Source: JAHEDH01 sp965364515 (GTDB taxonomy: Bacteria > Actinomycetota > Acidimicrobiia > Spongiisociales > ZC4RG35). Taken from it: 36,700 bases of DNA. Location: positions 1 to 36,700 of the forward strand of contig CBDTXZ010000006.1 in NCBI GenBank assembly GCA_965364515.1, read 5' to 3'. Position numbers and translations under genes: made by a program. This document shows, piece after piece, positions 1 to 7,948 of this stretch; positions within the stretch are counted from its first letter, which is position 1, and each line of letters opens with the position of its first letter. The notes under the pieces were generated by a model, which was not told the DNA's origin, ran no database searches, and worked only from the letters and a program-made list of their open reading frames with translations.

Positions 1-41
1 ACCGCCAACACGACCAGGCCTCGCCTGACCCACACACCCAT
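1..41 (-). CDS. Start of a minus-strand gene cut by the window edge (probable exported or membrane protein)
   Basis: Only 13 codons are visible, reading MGVWVRRGLVVLA from an ATG at 41-39. Two arginines followed by a hydrophobic run resemble the beginning of a signal peptide or first membrane helix. A strong ribosome binding site (AGGAGG on the minus strand, 48-53) lies 6 nt before the ATG, which is the main reason to believe the start. The rest of the gene is outside the window, so no function can be given. Confidence 0.5.
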   Translation of the reverse strand, partial: MGVWVRRGLVVLA

Positions 42-47
42 GTCGAG

Positions 48-53
48 CCTCCT
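48..53 (-). promoter_or_regulatory. Ribosome binding site of the truncated minus-strand gene
   Basis: AGGAGG on the minus strand, 6 nt upstream of the ATG at 41. It is one of the strongest Shine-Dalgarno sequences in the window. Confidence 0.5.
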
Positions 54-135
54 CTGAGTCACTCGACAGCTTGCCACCTCAGCATCGATCGCACCATGGC
101 CCGAGGTCACCTCGCAGCCCCACATCCGTGTACGT

Positions 136-161
136 GTGTTCCCTGCAGCTCCTGCGGGTAA
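136..161 (+). promoter_or_regulatory. Possible SigB/SigF-type stress promoter
   Basis: GTGTT (136-140), a 15-bp spacer, then GGGTAA (156-161). This resembles the GTTT / GGGTA(T) promoters of general-stress sigma factors (SigB of Bacillus, SigF of mycobacteria). It sits about 30 bp before a gene resembling general stress protein 17M. Motif similarity only. Confidence 0.35.
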
Positions 162-191
162 CAACAGAGAGAGCAATCCACGGGAGTGACC

Positions 192-752
192 ATGCCAACC
201 GTCGTAGGAGAATTCGAATCACGGAGAGACGCCGAAAACGCCATCGAGGACTTCGCACATCGGAAGATCGATACGGACCGCATCGGTCTGCTTTGGCGCG
301 ACTCATCAGTGCGGGCACCTGACGAGATCACAGAAGTCGAGTATCGGGATCACCACGAGTCCGCCGCAGCAGAAGCCGGCAAGGGCGCCATCGGGGGTGC
401 ATTCGGCGGCGCCGCAACCGGAGCCGGAACCGTCCTGCTCGCATCTGCCGGAGTTGCCCTTCTCCCGGGAATCGGCGCGGTCCTCGCCGCTGGAACAGCT
501 GCTGCAGCTGCCGGCGCGGCCGCGGCCGGCGCAGCGGGTGGTGGTGTCACCGGCGGCATGATCGGTGCGCTCATCGGCGCCACCGACAACGAGGCCACCA
601 GAGTGGAGACGCAACAGGCGCGCTATCGAACGACGCTCGAACGTGACGGCGTGATCGTGACGATCGAGGCCGAGTCCGGGCAAGAAGAGAAGGCCATGAA
701 GGCTCTCGACGAGACCGGCGCCGAGAACGTCGCCGTCCTGCAGACGGCCTGA
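192..752 (+). CDS. General stress protein 17M-like (YflT-domain) protein with Gly/Ala-rich membrane-like centre
   Basis: A 186-residue protein. The N-terminal ~35 residues (MPTVVGEFESRRDAENAIED) resemble the YflT/GSP17M domain found in small stress proteins. Residues ~60-130 are a Gly/Ala-rich hydrophobic stretch like glycine-zipper segments that associate with membranes. The C-terminal ~45 residues (RDGVIVTIEAES then ENVAVLQ) look like a second small alpha/beta segment. The ATG at 192 is chosen because GGAG (183-186) lies 5 nt upstream; an in-frame GTG at 186 is an alternative. In Bacillus yflT belongs to the SigB general stress regulon, which fits the candidate promoter at 136-161. Biochemical role unknown. 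Confidence 0.75.
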   Translation: MPTVVGEFESRRDAENAIEDFAHRKIDTDRIGLLWRDSSVRAPDEITEVEYRDHHESAAAEAGKGAIGGAFGGAATGAGTVLLASAGVALLPGIGAVLAAGTAAAAAGAAAAGAAGGGVTGGMIGALIGATDNEATRVETQQARYRTTLERDGVIVTIEAESGQEEKAMKALDETGAENVAVLQTA

Positions 753-772
753 CACACCAGGGAAACCCACCT

Positions 773-811
773 GCGTTCGGGGGACGCCCGTTACGGGCGT
801 CCCCCGAACGC
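773..811. terminator. Bidirectional terminator hairpin
   Basis: Perfect inverted repeat: left arm 773-790, 3-nt loop, right arm 794-811 (18 bp, GC-rich core GGGGGACGCCC). It sits between the convergent stress-protein gene (stop 752) and the flavoprotein gene (stop at 813), so it can serve both. No long T-run follows. Confidence 0.85.
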
Positions 812-812
812 G

Positions 813-2024
813 TCAGGCCCGGGTCTTGCGAAGAATCGGATCGATGGCGCCGAGAACCTTGTCGGCTGCATTGAGCACCACCCCAGACGCACCGGGGCTC
901 TTCGAATCGACCAGGTTTCCCATCACCTGGAGGGTGATGTTGGCGATCGCCTGGGTACCGACCGCCAGCCGCAGCCCGGCATTGAGAATCCACGGGTGGC
1001 CGATCAGGAACGAGAATCTCCGGCCGGTCCGCAGGAAGCTGTCGAACAGTTCCCCCACCAACACGTCGTAGCGCTCCGGCGCAGTCGCCGGATCCTCGAG
1101 AAAGAGGTCGGCCGCGAGCATGCCCGATTCGAGTCCGTAGTCGATGCCCTCGCCGTTCATCGGGTTGACCAACCCCGCGGCGTCGCCAATGGCGACCCAG
1201 CCGGGACCGTGCCTCGTGACCGCACTCATCGGAAGCCGCCAAGCTCGCGGCTTCTCGAGATACGGCCCCAGCTGCCACGACTCGTCGACCTGGGAGTGAT
1301 AGAGATCGAGCAGCGTGTTGAGGTTGAGACCCTTGAAACCCTTCATGGTGGACAGTGCACCGACGCCGATGTTGACGGTGCCGTCGCCCGCCGGGAACAG
1401 CCAGCCGTATCCGGGCACCGAGTTGCCGTTGTGGTCGCGCATCGTCAGCGTGGCCTCGAGATGCCGGGAATCGTGACGCGGCGACTCGACATAGGAGCGG
1501 ATCGCCAGACCGTACGGCTCGCCCTCGACCCTGGTGGCACCCAACATCCTCGCAACCTTGCCTGGCGCGCCGGTCGCCGCAACGACCATGCCTGCGTTCC
1601 AGCGTTCCCCTCCGGCGTCGACACCGGTCACACGATCCCCTTCGATCACCGGAAGTGCCTCGGTCTCCCAGATCACATCCGCACCTGCCTCGTCGGCGGC
1701 ATCGATCAACGCCCTGTCCAGTCGCCGGCGGGGCCAGACCGCGCCATGCCCGGGAAACCGCGAAGTGGCGGGCCAGGGCAGCTCGCGCACCGTCTTGTTG
1801 GCGATCATCCGCAGGCCCTCGATGTAGTGGGCGTCGGACATGTCGATCTTCAGCTCGTTGAGCGCGCCGACCGCTCGAGGCGTGAGCCCGTCGCCGCAGA
1901 CCTTGTCACGTCCGTACGGCGCCTTGTCGAACACCACCACATTCGCCCCCGAGCGGGCGGCTCGGATGGCAGTCGCTGCGCCGGCGGGACCGGCGCCGAT
2001 GACGGCGATATCGATGCTCTTCAC
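813..2024 (-). CDS. Geranylgeranyl-reductase-family FAD-dependent oxidoreductase
   Basis: A 403-residue flavoprotein. The Rossmann motif GAGPAG (10-15) with an acidic residue ending strand 2 (D33) binds FAD. KVCGDGLTPRA (41-51) is typical of the geranylgeranyl reductase / digeranylglycerophospholipid reductase group, and GDAAGLVNPMNGEG (280-293) is the second FAD motif. Such enzymes saturate isoprenoid chains; the mycobacterial relative MenJ partly reduces the menaquinone side chain and is of nearly the same length, so a menaquinone-type substrate is a reasonable guess, not shown here. Start is GTG at 2024; no in-frame ATG just upstream. Ends directly at the terminator 773-811. Next on the strand is a Nudix gene 76 bp upstream. 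Confidence 0.88.
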   Translation of the reverse strand: MKSIDIAVIGAGPAGAATAIRAARSGANVVVFDKAPYGRDKVCGDGLTPRAVGALNELKIDMSDAHYIEGLRMIANKTVRELPWPATSRFPGHGAVWPRRRLDRALIDAADEAGADVIWETEALPVIEGDRVTGVDAGGERWNAGMVVAATGAPGKVARMLGATRVEGEPYGLAIRSYVESPRHDSRHLEATLTMRDHNGNSVPGYGWLFPAGDGTVNIGVGALSTMKGFKGLNLNTLLDLYHSQVDESWQLGPYLEKPRAWRLPMSAVTRHGPGWVAIGDAAGLVNPMNGEGIDYGLESGMLAADLFLEDPATAPERYDVLVGELFDSFLRTGRRFSFLIGHPWILNAGLRLAVGTQAIANITLQVMGNLVDSKSPGASGVVLNAADKVLGAIDPILRKTRA

Positions 2025-2100
2025 ACCGCCATGGTGCCCGATTCGGGGCGGAATCGGTATTCGTTCAGCGGACGATCCGCTTTCCCAGGGCGGCGTCGAA

Positions 2101-2505
2101 TCAGCCGATTCCGCGGATCTTCATCAGATGGTCCACCAGAGGCACCGTCGGCAACGAGCCGATGGAGGAGGTGGGAATCCATCGGACGTCGACGGTGCTC
2201 CCGTCGACCTCGATCACGCGAGGTTCACCCTCGGCCTCCACCTCGTAGATCATCTGGACGACATGAACCTGTGTTCGTGAGACGTACGAGATCACGTCGA
2301 GCACTCCGCCGATCCTCGGCGTGAGCCCCGTCTCCTCGTAGAACTCCCGTTCCAGGGTCTCCTGAGGAGTCTCACCGAACTCCATTCCGCCGCCCGGCAA
2401 TGTCCACTTGCCGGGGTCCGGATCGTTCGACCAGAGCTGGGTCAACAGCAAGCGGTCGCGATCGATCACTCCGCCGTAGACACCAATGCGAACACGTTGA
2501 TCCAT
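2101..2505 (-). CDS. Nudix hydrolase
   Basis: A 134-residue single-domain protein with a complete Nudix box GX5EX7REUXEEXGU: GGMEFGE, then TPQETLE, then REFYEETGL (residues ~38-61). The family hydrolyses nucleoside diphosphates linked to another moiety, using Mg bound by the REXXEE glutamates. The sequence does not identify the substrate; candidates include oxidised nucleotides. The ATG at 2505 lies 6 nt after a -10 hexamer (2512-2517) with no Shine-Dalgarno, suggesting a leaderless mRNA. Divergent from the patatin operon across 56 bp. Confidence 0.9.
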   Translation of the reverse strand: MDQRVRIGVYGGVIDRDRLLLTQLWSNDPDPGKWTLPGGGMEFGETPQETLEREFYEETGLTPRIGGVLDVISYVSRTQVHVVQMIYEVEAEGEPRVIEVDGSTVDVRWIPTSSIGSLPTVPLVDHLMKIRGIG

Positions 2506-2511
2506 GCGACG

Positions 2512-2517
2512 AGCGTA
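2512..2517 (-). promoter_or_regulatory. -10 box, leaderless promoter of the Nudix gene
   Basis: TACGCT on the minus strand, 6 nt before the ATG at 2505. No Shine-Dalgarno is present, so transcription would start at or beside the ATG. No clear -35. Confidence 0.5.
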
Positions 2518-2548
2518 TCCGCAACGAATGCCTCTGCGCCGCGGCGTC

Positions 2549-2554
2549 TATGGT
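2549..2554 (+). promoter_or_regulatory. -10 box, leaderless promoter of the patatin/ABC operon
   Basis: TATGGT, 7 nt before an in-frame GTG at 2562. This favours GTG 2562 over the ATG at 2550, which lies inside the hexamer, or the ATG at 2574. Confidence 0.5.
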
Positions 2555-2561
2555 TGCCCCG

Positions 2562-4712
2562 GTGCCAGAGTCAATGACGTCGTCGCTCGTCCTCGCCTCC
2601 CTCGACGGGATCCAACACGCCACAGTGACGTACCCGGCCGGATCGGCGATCGTCACCGAGGGAGACCGGACCGACCACGTCGCCATCATCGCCGAGGGCA
2701 CGGCGAAGGTCACGGCCGGGAGGCTCGACTACGACCTCGCTTCGCTCGGACCCGGCGACATCATCGGCGAGATCTCGGCACTCGCAGGCGGTGAGCGGAT
2801 GGCCACAGTGACCGCCGAGACCGACGTCGTGGTCTACGAGTTCGACAGACAGGCATTCGATGCTCTCCTCGAGAAAGATCCCACGTTTGCCGAGGCGGTC
2901 ACCCACCAGGCTGCAGCGCGGCTCGATCGCCGCCACATGCTGGCGTTCCTCGAGCGGCTCCTCGGCCACCTGCAGCCGGACGTCATCGCCGACTTCGAAC
3001 GGTCGATGGAATGGATCGACATCAGGGCCGGTGAAACGTTGTTCGACCTGGGAGAGCTTGCCGACTCCGGCTATTTCTTGATCTCCGGCCGACTCCAGGA
3101 GTTGGCTCCGGACATCGACGGCGAGCTGAGTCCGAGTCGCGAGATCGCCCGGGACGAGATCGTCGGCGAAACCGGCCTCTTCCGGAGTGCGTTGCGAGCG
3201 AGCAAGGTCATCGCAGCCCGTGACAGCCGGCTCGTGAAGATCGCAATCGACGATTTCATGACATTGATCAACCAGCACCCGGCCGCTCTGGTTCCAGTCG
3301 TCACGAATCTTGCGCAGCGCACGCGGACCGCCCGCCAACACAACCGTCAGCGAACCATCTCCGTATGTGTCACCGCCGACGTCGACAGCAGGCTCTTCAC
3401 GTCTCGGCTGATCGACGAGATCCGAGCCCTGGGATCGACCGCTCACCTGTGGCCCGCTCAGGTGGACACGATCCTCGGCCGCAGCGGAGTGGCTCAGTCC
3501 CGACGCGGGGAACCCGGCGATCCCCGGGTGACCGAACTGATCCACGAGCAGGAACTCGACCACACCTATCTGGTGTGCGAAACCGACCGGACCGCCACCG
3601 AATGGACGCTCCGAACCGCCAGGCAAGCCGATTACGCCGTCGCAGTCATCGACCCCCGCCCCAGCGACGCTTCGAGAGACACGGTGACCCGCTTCTTCGA
3701 TGCCGCTTCCGAGCAGACGACGAAGGTCGTCGTCGTGCTCCACCCCATCCAGACCGACCGCCCGACCGGAACCCGCGCCACTACCAAGGGCTGGGATCCC
3801 GACCAGATCATCCACGTGAGGATGGGCGCCCCCGAGGAGATCGGCAGGATGTCGCGCATCCTCGCCGGCCATGCAACCGCCCTCGTCCTGGGCGGAGGCG
3901 GCGCACGGGGCTTCGCACACATCGGAGTGAGACGGGCGATGCACGAGTTGGGGATCCCGATCGATCTCGTCGCCGGCAGTTCGATGGGCTCACCGCTCGG
4001 GGCGGGGATCGCAGTCGACTATCCCATCGAACACTTCACCGACTACGTCCACGAGCTGTACACCGGGGTCGTCGACTACACGATCCCGGTCGTGTCACTG
4101 GCCAAGGGAGAACAGCTCACTCGTAGTGTCCAGCGGGCATTTGACGGATGGGACTTCGAAGACTGCTGGCGGCCGTTCTTCTGCATGACCACCAACATCA
4201 CACAGGCACGTGAGGTCGTTCAGGACTCGGGTGACATCGCAAGGGCGGTCAGAGCCAGCGTGTCTATCCCCGGGGTGTACCCACCGGTGGCGTTCGGAGA
4301 GGATCTTCACGTCGACGGAGGTGTGCTGAACAACCTTCCCGGCGATGTCATGCGAAAGCGCAGTCCGACCGCAACCATCATCGGCGTCGACGTCGCTCCC
4401 CCGTCCGGTCCCCGCGCTCGAGGCGACGACCCTGCCCTGTCGGTTTCAGGCTGGCAGGCCCTGCGCAACGCCGCGTCGAAGAAGAACGAGCATCCGGGCA
4501 TGGTGGCGATGCTGTTGCGGAGCATGATCACCGCTTCGGTCCGCCAACGGAAACGCAGCGTGGACCGGGGTGACTTCGACCTGTACCTCGATCTTGATCT
4601 CAGAGGCGTCTCTCTCCTCGAGTTCGGAGCGACCCACGAAGTCGCCCCGCTCGGGTACGAGGCAGCGATGCCACGGCTCGAGGCATGGCTCGCAGAACGG
4701 CAGGGAGCCTGA
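2562..4712 (+). CDS. Patatin-like phospholipase with two N-terminal cyclic-nucleotide-binding domains
   Basis: About 716 residues. Two cNMP-type domains span roughly 20-125 and 138-245; each keeps a GE plus downstream Arg signature (IIGEISALAGGERMATV; VGETGLFRSALRAS). A linker (~265-430) resembles the region seen in neuropathy-target-esterase relatives. The patatin domain starts near 438: oxyanion loop GGGGARG (444-450), nucleophile elbow GSSMG (S474) and catalytic DGG (D585), so the Ser-Asp dyad is complete. Likely a membrane-surface lipid esterase gated by a cyclic nucleotide or another ligand. It heads an operon: the permease ATG follows its stop by one nucleotide. I recall M. tuberculosis Rv2565 having the same plan beside Rv2563/Rv2564. 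Start GTG 2562 is inferred from the -10 box; ATG 2550 or 2574 are alternatives. Confidence 0.9.
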   Translation: MPESMTSSLVLASLDGIQHATVTYPAGSAIVTEGDRTDHVAIIAEGTAKVTAGRLDYDLASLGPGDIIGEISALAGGERMATVTAETDVVVYEFDRQAFDALLEKDPTFAEAVTHQAAARLDRRHMLAFLERLLGHLQPDVIADFERSMEWIDIRAGETLFDLGELADSGYFLISGRLQELAPDIDGELSPSREIARDEIVGETGLFRSALRASKVIAARDSRLVKIAIDDFMTLINQHPAALVPVVTNLAQRTRTARQHNRQRTISVCVTADVDSRLFTSRLIDEIRALGSTAHLWPAQVDTILGRSGVAQSRRGEPGDPRVTELIHEQELDHTYLVCETDRTATEWTLRTARQADYAVAVIDPRPSDASRDTVTRFFDAASEQTTKVVVVLHPIQTDRPTGTRATTKGWDPDQIIHVRMGAPEEIGRMSRILAGHATALVLGGGGARGFAHIGVRRAMHELGIPIDLVAGSSMGSPLGAGIAVDYPIEHFTDYVHELYTGVVDYTIPVVSLAKGEQLTRSVQRAFDGWDFEDCWRPFFCMTTNITQAREVVQDSGDIARAVRASVSIPGVYPPVAFGEDLHVDGGVLNNLPGDVMRKRSPTATIIGVDVAPPSGPRARGDDPALSVSGWQALRNAASKKNEHPGMVAMLLRSMITASVRQRKRSVDRGDFDLYLDLDLRGVSLLEFGATHEVAPLGYEAAMPRLEAWLAERQGA

Positions 4713-4713
4713 C

Positions 4714-5745
4714 ATGTGGCTGTTGACGGCGCTCGACATCAAGTACCGCGCAATCAGATTCGTCGTCGTCACGATCGGGACGGCGCTCGTGTTCACGCTG
4801 CTGTTCCTGATGACGGGACTGATCGAGCAGTTCAACCAAGAGCCGTTCCTCATGGTCGAGCAGGTGAGCAGCGACGACTGGGCGGTGCCCGACGGGTCAT
4901 CGGGACCGTTCACCTCGTCGCAGGTCCTGCGGCCCGATCAGGTCGAATCCCTCGGAGGGATCCCGGTCCTCGTTGCCAGGGGGACGACCGACATCGAAGG
5001 CGAGGAGAGCGAGGGGATCGTGCTGGGACTGACCGACGAAACCGCTTCGTCGATCCCTCTCGCCGAAGGGCGATCGGCTTCTGCGGAACTCGAAGCGGTC
5101 GTCGACGTCACCACCGGTCTCGAACTCGGCAACACGTTCGGACTGGGTAACGGCTCGTTCGAGGTCGTCGGCCTCACCGAGGACACGACGTTGCTCGCCG
5201 GCCAGCCCGCCATCTTCGTGAGGCTGGACGATGCACGCCAGGTCATGTTCGGCGGCGCGGAGGTTGCCATGGCCGTCCTGGTGGAGCCCGGGACAACCGA
5301 ATCGACGACAGACATCACGGTCCTGACCTCCGAGCAGGTGGCCGAGGACGCCCTGGGGCCGCTGGAGAGTGCCGTGTCGTCGATCGACCTGATTCGGATC
5401 CTGCTGTGGGTGGTCGCCGCCATCATCATCGGCGCGGTCGTGTATCTGTCTGCGCTCGAGCGCCAGCGTGATTTCGCCGTGCTGCTCGCAGTCGGTGGAC
5501 GGACCCGCCAGCTGAGCGCCTCGCTCGCCATTCAGGCCGTCTTCGTTGCGCTGCTTGCGGTCGGAACGGCTGCCGCACTTCAAGCCGTCGTCGCTCCCGT
5601 CTTCCCGCTGAAGGTACGGGTGCCGGCTTCCTCGCTGTGGCAGCTTCCGACCGTGGCGATCGTCGTTGCGCTGCTGGCTGCCTCGGCCGCCATGCGCCGG
5701 GTGCGGAAGACCGACCCGGCCACCGCCTTCGGAGGCCCGGCATGA
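4714..5745 (+). CDS. FtsX-type ABC transporter permease
   Basis: A 343-residue protein with one N-terminal membrane helix (~16-38), a long extracytoplasmic domain (~40-225) and three C-terminal helices, the FtsX/MacB topology. The conserved FtsX segment reads SALERQRDFAVLLAVGGRTR. Members of this group are often mechanotransmission or lipid/lipoprotein-handling permeases rather than solute importers. The ATG at 4714 has GGGAG (4703-4707) 6 nt upstream, and its stop overlaps the next gene's ATG (ATGA), so it is translationally coupled to the ATPase. Homologues near Rv2564 are labelled glutamine transport, but neither topology nor context supports amino-acid import here. Confidence 0.85.
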   Translation: MWLLTALDIKYRAIRFVVVTIGTALVFTLLFLMTGLIEQFNQEPFLMVEQVSSDDWAVPDGSSGPFTSSQVLRPDQVESLGGIPVLVARGTTDIEGEESEGIVLGLTDETASSIPLAEGRSASAELEAVVDVTTGLELGNTFGLGNGSFEVVGLTEDTTLLAGQPAIFVRLDDARQVMFGGAEVAMAVLVEPGTTESTTDITVLTSEQVAEDALGPLESAVSSIDLIRILLWVVAAIIIGAVVYLSALERQRDFAVLLAVGGRTRQLSASLAIQAVFVALLAVGTAAALQAVVAPVFPLKVRVPASSLWQLPTVAIVVALLAASAAMRRVRKTDPATAFGGPA

Positions 5746-6695
5746 GCGACCGGCTGGTGGTGACAGACCTGGCCGTGGAGTTCATCCACGAGAAGTATGC
5801 GATCCGACCGATCGACGGCCTCTCCTTCGAAGCACTCCAGGGAGAGATGACCGTTCTGCTCGGGCCGTCCGGATCGGGCAAGACGACGCTGCTGTCCTGT
5901 CTCGGTGGCATCCTCACGCCGACCTCGGGGTCGATCCGACTTGGGGACACAGACGTCACTGCGCTGGCCGCCGGAGCACTCGAGACCTACCGACGTGACA
6001 ACGTCGGATTCGTGTTCCAGGCGTTCAATCTCATCCCGTCACTCACTGCCCTCCAGAACGTGGCTATCCCTCTCATCCTCACGGGTTCCAAACGCAGCCA
6101 CGCATTCGAACGGGCCGAGGCGGCACTCGGGCTGGTCGGCATGTCCGAGCGCTCGACCCACCTTCCCGCCCGCCTTTCGGGCGGCCAGCAACAGCGGGTT
6201 GCGGTCGCACGAGGAATCGTCCACGATCCTCCACTGCTGCTCGCCGACGAGCCGACGGCGAACCTCGACCACGTCCAAGCAGAAGCGATCATCCAGTTGC
6301 TCAGGGATCTCCGGGATCGGGGATGCATCATCGTCGTTTCGACCCACGACGCCCGCCTCGTCCCGGTAGCCGACCGCACCGTCCAGATGGCACAGATGGA
6401 CGAGACCACCGAGCCAACACCTCAGCAGGTGCGCTACGTCGCCGGGGAGTCGATCTTCGAACAAGAAGATCGCGCCAACCTGGTGTACATGATCGATGAG
6501 GGCGAGGTCGACATCGTCCGGGTGTACGCCGACGGGACCGAAGAGCTGCTCACGCGGCTCGCCCCCGGCCAGTACTTCGGGGAACTGGGGGCGCTGCTCG
6601 GGTATCCACGCGCGGCCTCTGCGCGAGCCGCTACCGACATCACGCTCACCGCATACGGCCCGAAGACCTTCAAGTCGACGATCCTCGGCGAGTGA
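5742..6695 (+). CDS. ABC transporter ATPase fused to a C-terminal cyclic-nucleotide-binding domain
   Basis: A 317-residue protein. Residues 1-220 form a LolD/MacB-type ATPase: Walker A GPSGSGKTT (41-49), signature LSGGQQQ (145-151), Walker B LLLADEP (165-171) and H-loop STHD (200-203). Residues ~229-317 form a cNMP domain with the phosphate-binding-cassette signature FGELGALLGYPRAASA; both the Glu (281) and Arg (290) that contact the cyclic phosphate and ribose in CRP-type sites are kept. This suggests ATPase activity or assembly responds to cAMP or a similar ligand. The ATG overlaps the permease stop. Domain order matches what I recall of M. tuberculosis Rv2564. With the patatin gene upstream, a ligand-gated lipid-handling machine is the simplest reading; transport direction and cargo are unknown. 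Confidence 0.9.
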   Translation: MSDRLVVTDLAVEFIHEKYAIRPIDGLSFEALQGEMTVLLGPSGSGKTTLLSCLGGILTPTSGSIRLGDTDVTALAAGALETYRRDNVGFVFQAFNLIPSLTALQNVAIPLILTGSKRSHAFERAEAALGLVGMSERSTHLPARLSGGQQQRVAVARGIVHDPPLLLADEPTANLDHVQAEAIIQLLRDLRDRGCIIVVSTHDARLVPVADRTVQMAQMDETTEPTPQQVRYVAGESIFEQEDRANLVYMIDEGEVDIVRVYADGTEELLTRLAPGQYFGELGALLGYPRAASARAATDITLTAYGPKTFKSTILGE

Positions 6696-6738
6696 GCGGC
6701 CGGGGAGGCCGGCGCATGGACGACGATCGGCGCAAGGT

Positions 6739-7026
6739 TCAGGACCAGCCGAGCGATGTCACCTGGTGGACGTCGGAAAGGCCTTTGAGCGTCACCACTC
6801 GGGTTTCTCCGGCAGTGACGCCGGCAACCGAGCCCATCAGGCTGAGGGTCGTCGAGGAGACCACGATCTCGTCGGGCCCGGCAGCAGACGCGACACGCGC
6901 AGCTTTGTTCACCGTGAGCCCGAGCAGATCGGTCCCGGTTCGGATGATCTTCCCGGCGTGGATCCCGATCCGCACCGAGTAGGGCTCGTCTCGAACGGGC
7001 ATCTGGATGCCGACGGCGAATCGGGT
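6739..7026 (-). pseudogene. Truncated class III nucleotide cyclase (C-terminal half only)
   Basis: The readable part from ATG 7002 is 87 residues and matches the second half of a class III adenylate/guanylate cyclase catalytic domain: VRIGIHAG, then GLTVNKAARVA carrying the transition-state Asn and Arg. The first half, with the metal-binding Asp residues, is missing. Cyclase-like sequence continues in frame upstream of that ATG (TRFAVGIQ), and the ATG has neither a Shine-Dalgarno nor a -10 box. It is therefore more likely a degraded remnant than an expressed gene. It lies between the ABC-cNMP operon (convergent) and the DUF2652 gene (same strand, 22 bp or more upstream, different frame). Confidence 0.65.
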
Positions 7027-7048
7027 CGCCGGGGGTGGCGTGATAGGC

Positions 7049-7753
7049 CTACTTGCTCTGCAGGTGACGAAACCGACTGTCCGGCCCTTTGATGAGACGT
7101 TTCGCTCCGTAGTACTCCATACGCGCCAGCGCTCGGAGCTTCTTTGCGAAGCTCGCTTGGGGGATGGGCTCGGTGTTCGCGCTGGGATAGAACACGACGT
7201 AGTCGACCGGCCCGAGATCTGTCTGTTCCCGACCGCGATCTCTCCTCATCTCCGCCATCTCGCCGGCGAGCTCGTGGAATGGTGCAGTCATGAGGATGTA
7301 CGAGTCGCTGTCGACGCTGTTCTTGAGAAGTCGATGGGCAACGATGATGTCCGCTCCACCCAACTCGGTGCTGCCACCCATTTCCTTCACGATCAGATCA
7401 CCCCGGTGAAGGATCGCCTTCAGGCGAAGACCGTCGATGCGTTTGCAGGCGTCGCAGACACAGAGGTTGCAGCTGACGAGTTCCCGCTCGCGTTCATCGA
7501 ATGCCGAGAAGAACGCCATGACCTGCGCGGCAATACCGGGAGCCTTGCCATCCCCTGTGTCTTCGGCGTAGAAGATGGCAGCGTCGCCCTGCAGCTTGTC
7601 CAGGACCAGCGGTGAGCGCTGCTCGCCCAACACACTCTCCATCAGCTCCGTGATCACCTGTTCGGCGTGCGCCATCGACGTACGGTGCATGCTCACGAAC
7701 CGGGTGTATCCCGAGATGTCGACGATGACGATGAAGCCTGGAAACTCCTGCAT
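7049..7753 (-). CDS. DUF2652-type nucleotide-cyclase-like protein
   Basis: A 234-residue protein recalling class III cyclases. IVIVDISGYTRF near the N-terminus matches the first metal-Asp motif (D-x-x-G-F/Y-T) and LDKLQGDAAIF matches the K-x-x-G-D motif with the second Asp. At the position of the catalytic Asn in the usual VNxAAR motif it reads GADIIVAHRL: the Arg is kept and the Asn lost. A Cys cluster (CNLCVCDACK) sits mid-protein, possibly binding metal. It may be a divergent or inactive cyclase or a nucleotide sensor. ATG 7753 follows a -10 box by 6 nt (leaderless). Its neighbours are a cyclase remnant and the cNMP-domain operon, hinting at a shared signalling theme. Family assignment is from memory. 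Confidence 0.75.
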   Translation of the reverse strand: MQEFPGFIVIVDISGYTRFVSMHRTSMAHAEQVITELMESVLGEQRSPLVLDKLQGDAAIFYAEDTGDGKAPGIAAQVMAFFSAFDERERELVSCNLCVCDACKRIDGLRLKAILHRGDLIVKEMGGSTELGGADIIVAHRLLKNSVDSDSYILMTAPFHELAGEMAEMRRDRGREQTDLGPVDYVVFYPSANTEPIPQASFAKKLRALARMEYYGAKRLIKGPDSRFRHLQSK

Positions 7754-7759
7754 GTTCAG

Positions 7760-7765
7760 ACCCTA
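7760..7765 (-). promoter_or_regulatory. -10 box, leaderless promoter of the DUF2652 gene
   Basis: TAGGGT on the minus strand, 6 nt before ATG 7753. No Shine-Dalgarno. Confidence 0.5.
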
Positions 7766-7912
7766 GGACGCCGGACGGAATCACAGCGACTCGGGTGGAC
7801 GTCGCACCAAGGGATGTTCACCGCACCGCGCCTGCGGGTTGCCGGAGATCCTCGAAAACCCGGCGAGCGTCCATATGCGCCTCTCTGTCCGGCTGTGTCT
7901 CCGGGGGCGGGT

Positions 7913-7918
7913 TAGGGT
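7913..7918 (+). promoter_or_regulatory. -10 box of the LLM oxidoreductase gene
   Basis: TAGGGT about 30 nt before ATG 7949. Unlike most genes here, a short leader with a Shine-Dalgarno (GGAG 7940-7943) would follow. Confidence 0.4.
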
Positions 7919-7948
7919 GCGCCTACGTCGAATCGGGACGGAGAAACG

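Noticed and set aside
996..2324. 442-residue plus-strand open frame
   Set aside because: Antisense to the geranylgeranyl-reductase gene; Arg/His/Pro-rich translation with no domain, as expected from high-GC third-position bias.
4714..6695. Glutamine (amino acid) importer
   Set aside because: Homologues carry this label, but the permease is FtsX-type, there is no substrate-binding protein, and the partner is a phospholipase.
6699..6713. Hairpin GCCGG-GGAGG-CCGGC as terminator of the ABC-cNMP operon
   Set aside because: Only a 5-bp stem with no T-run; too weak compared with the clear hairpins elsewhere.
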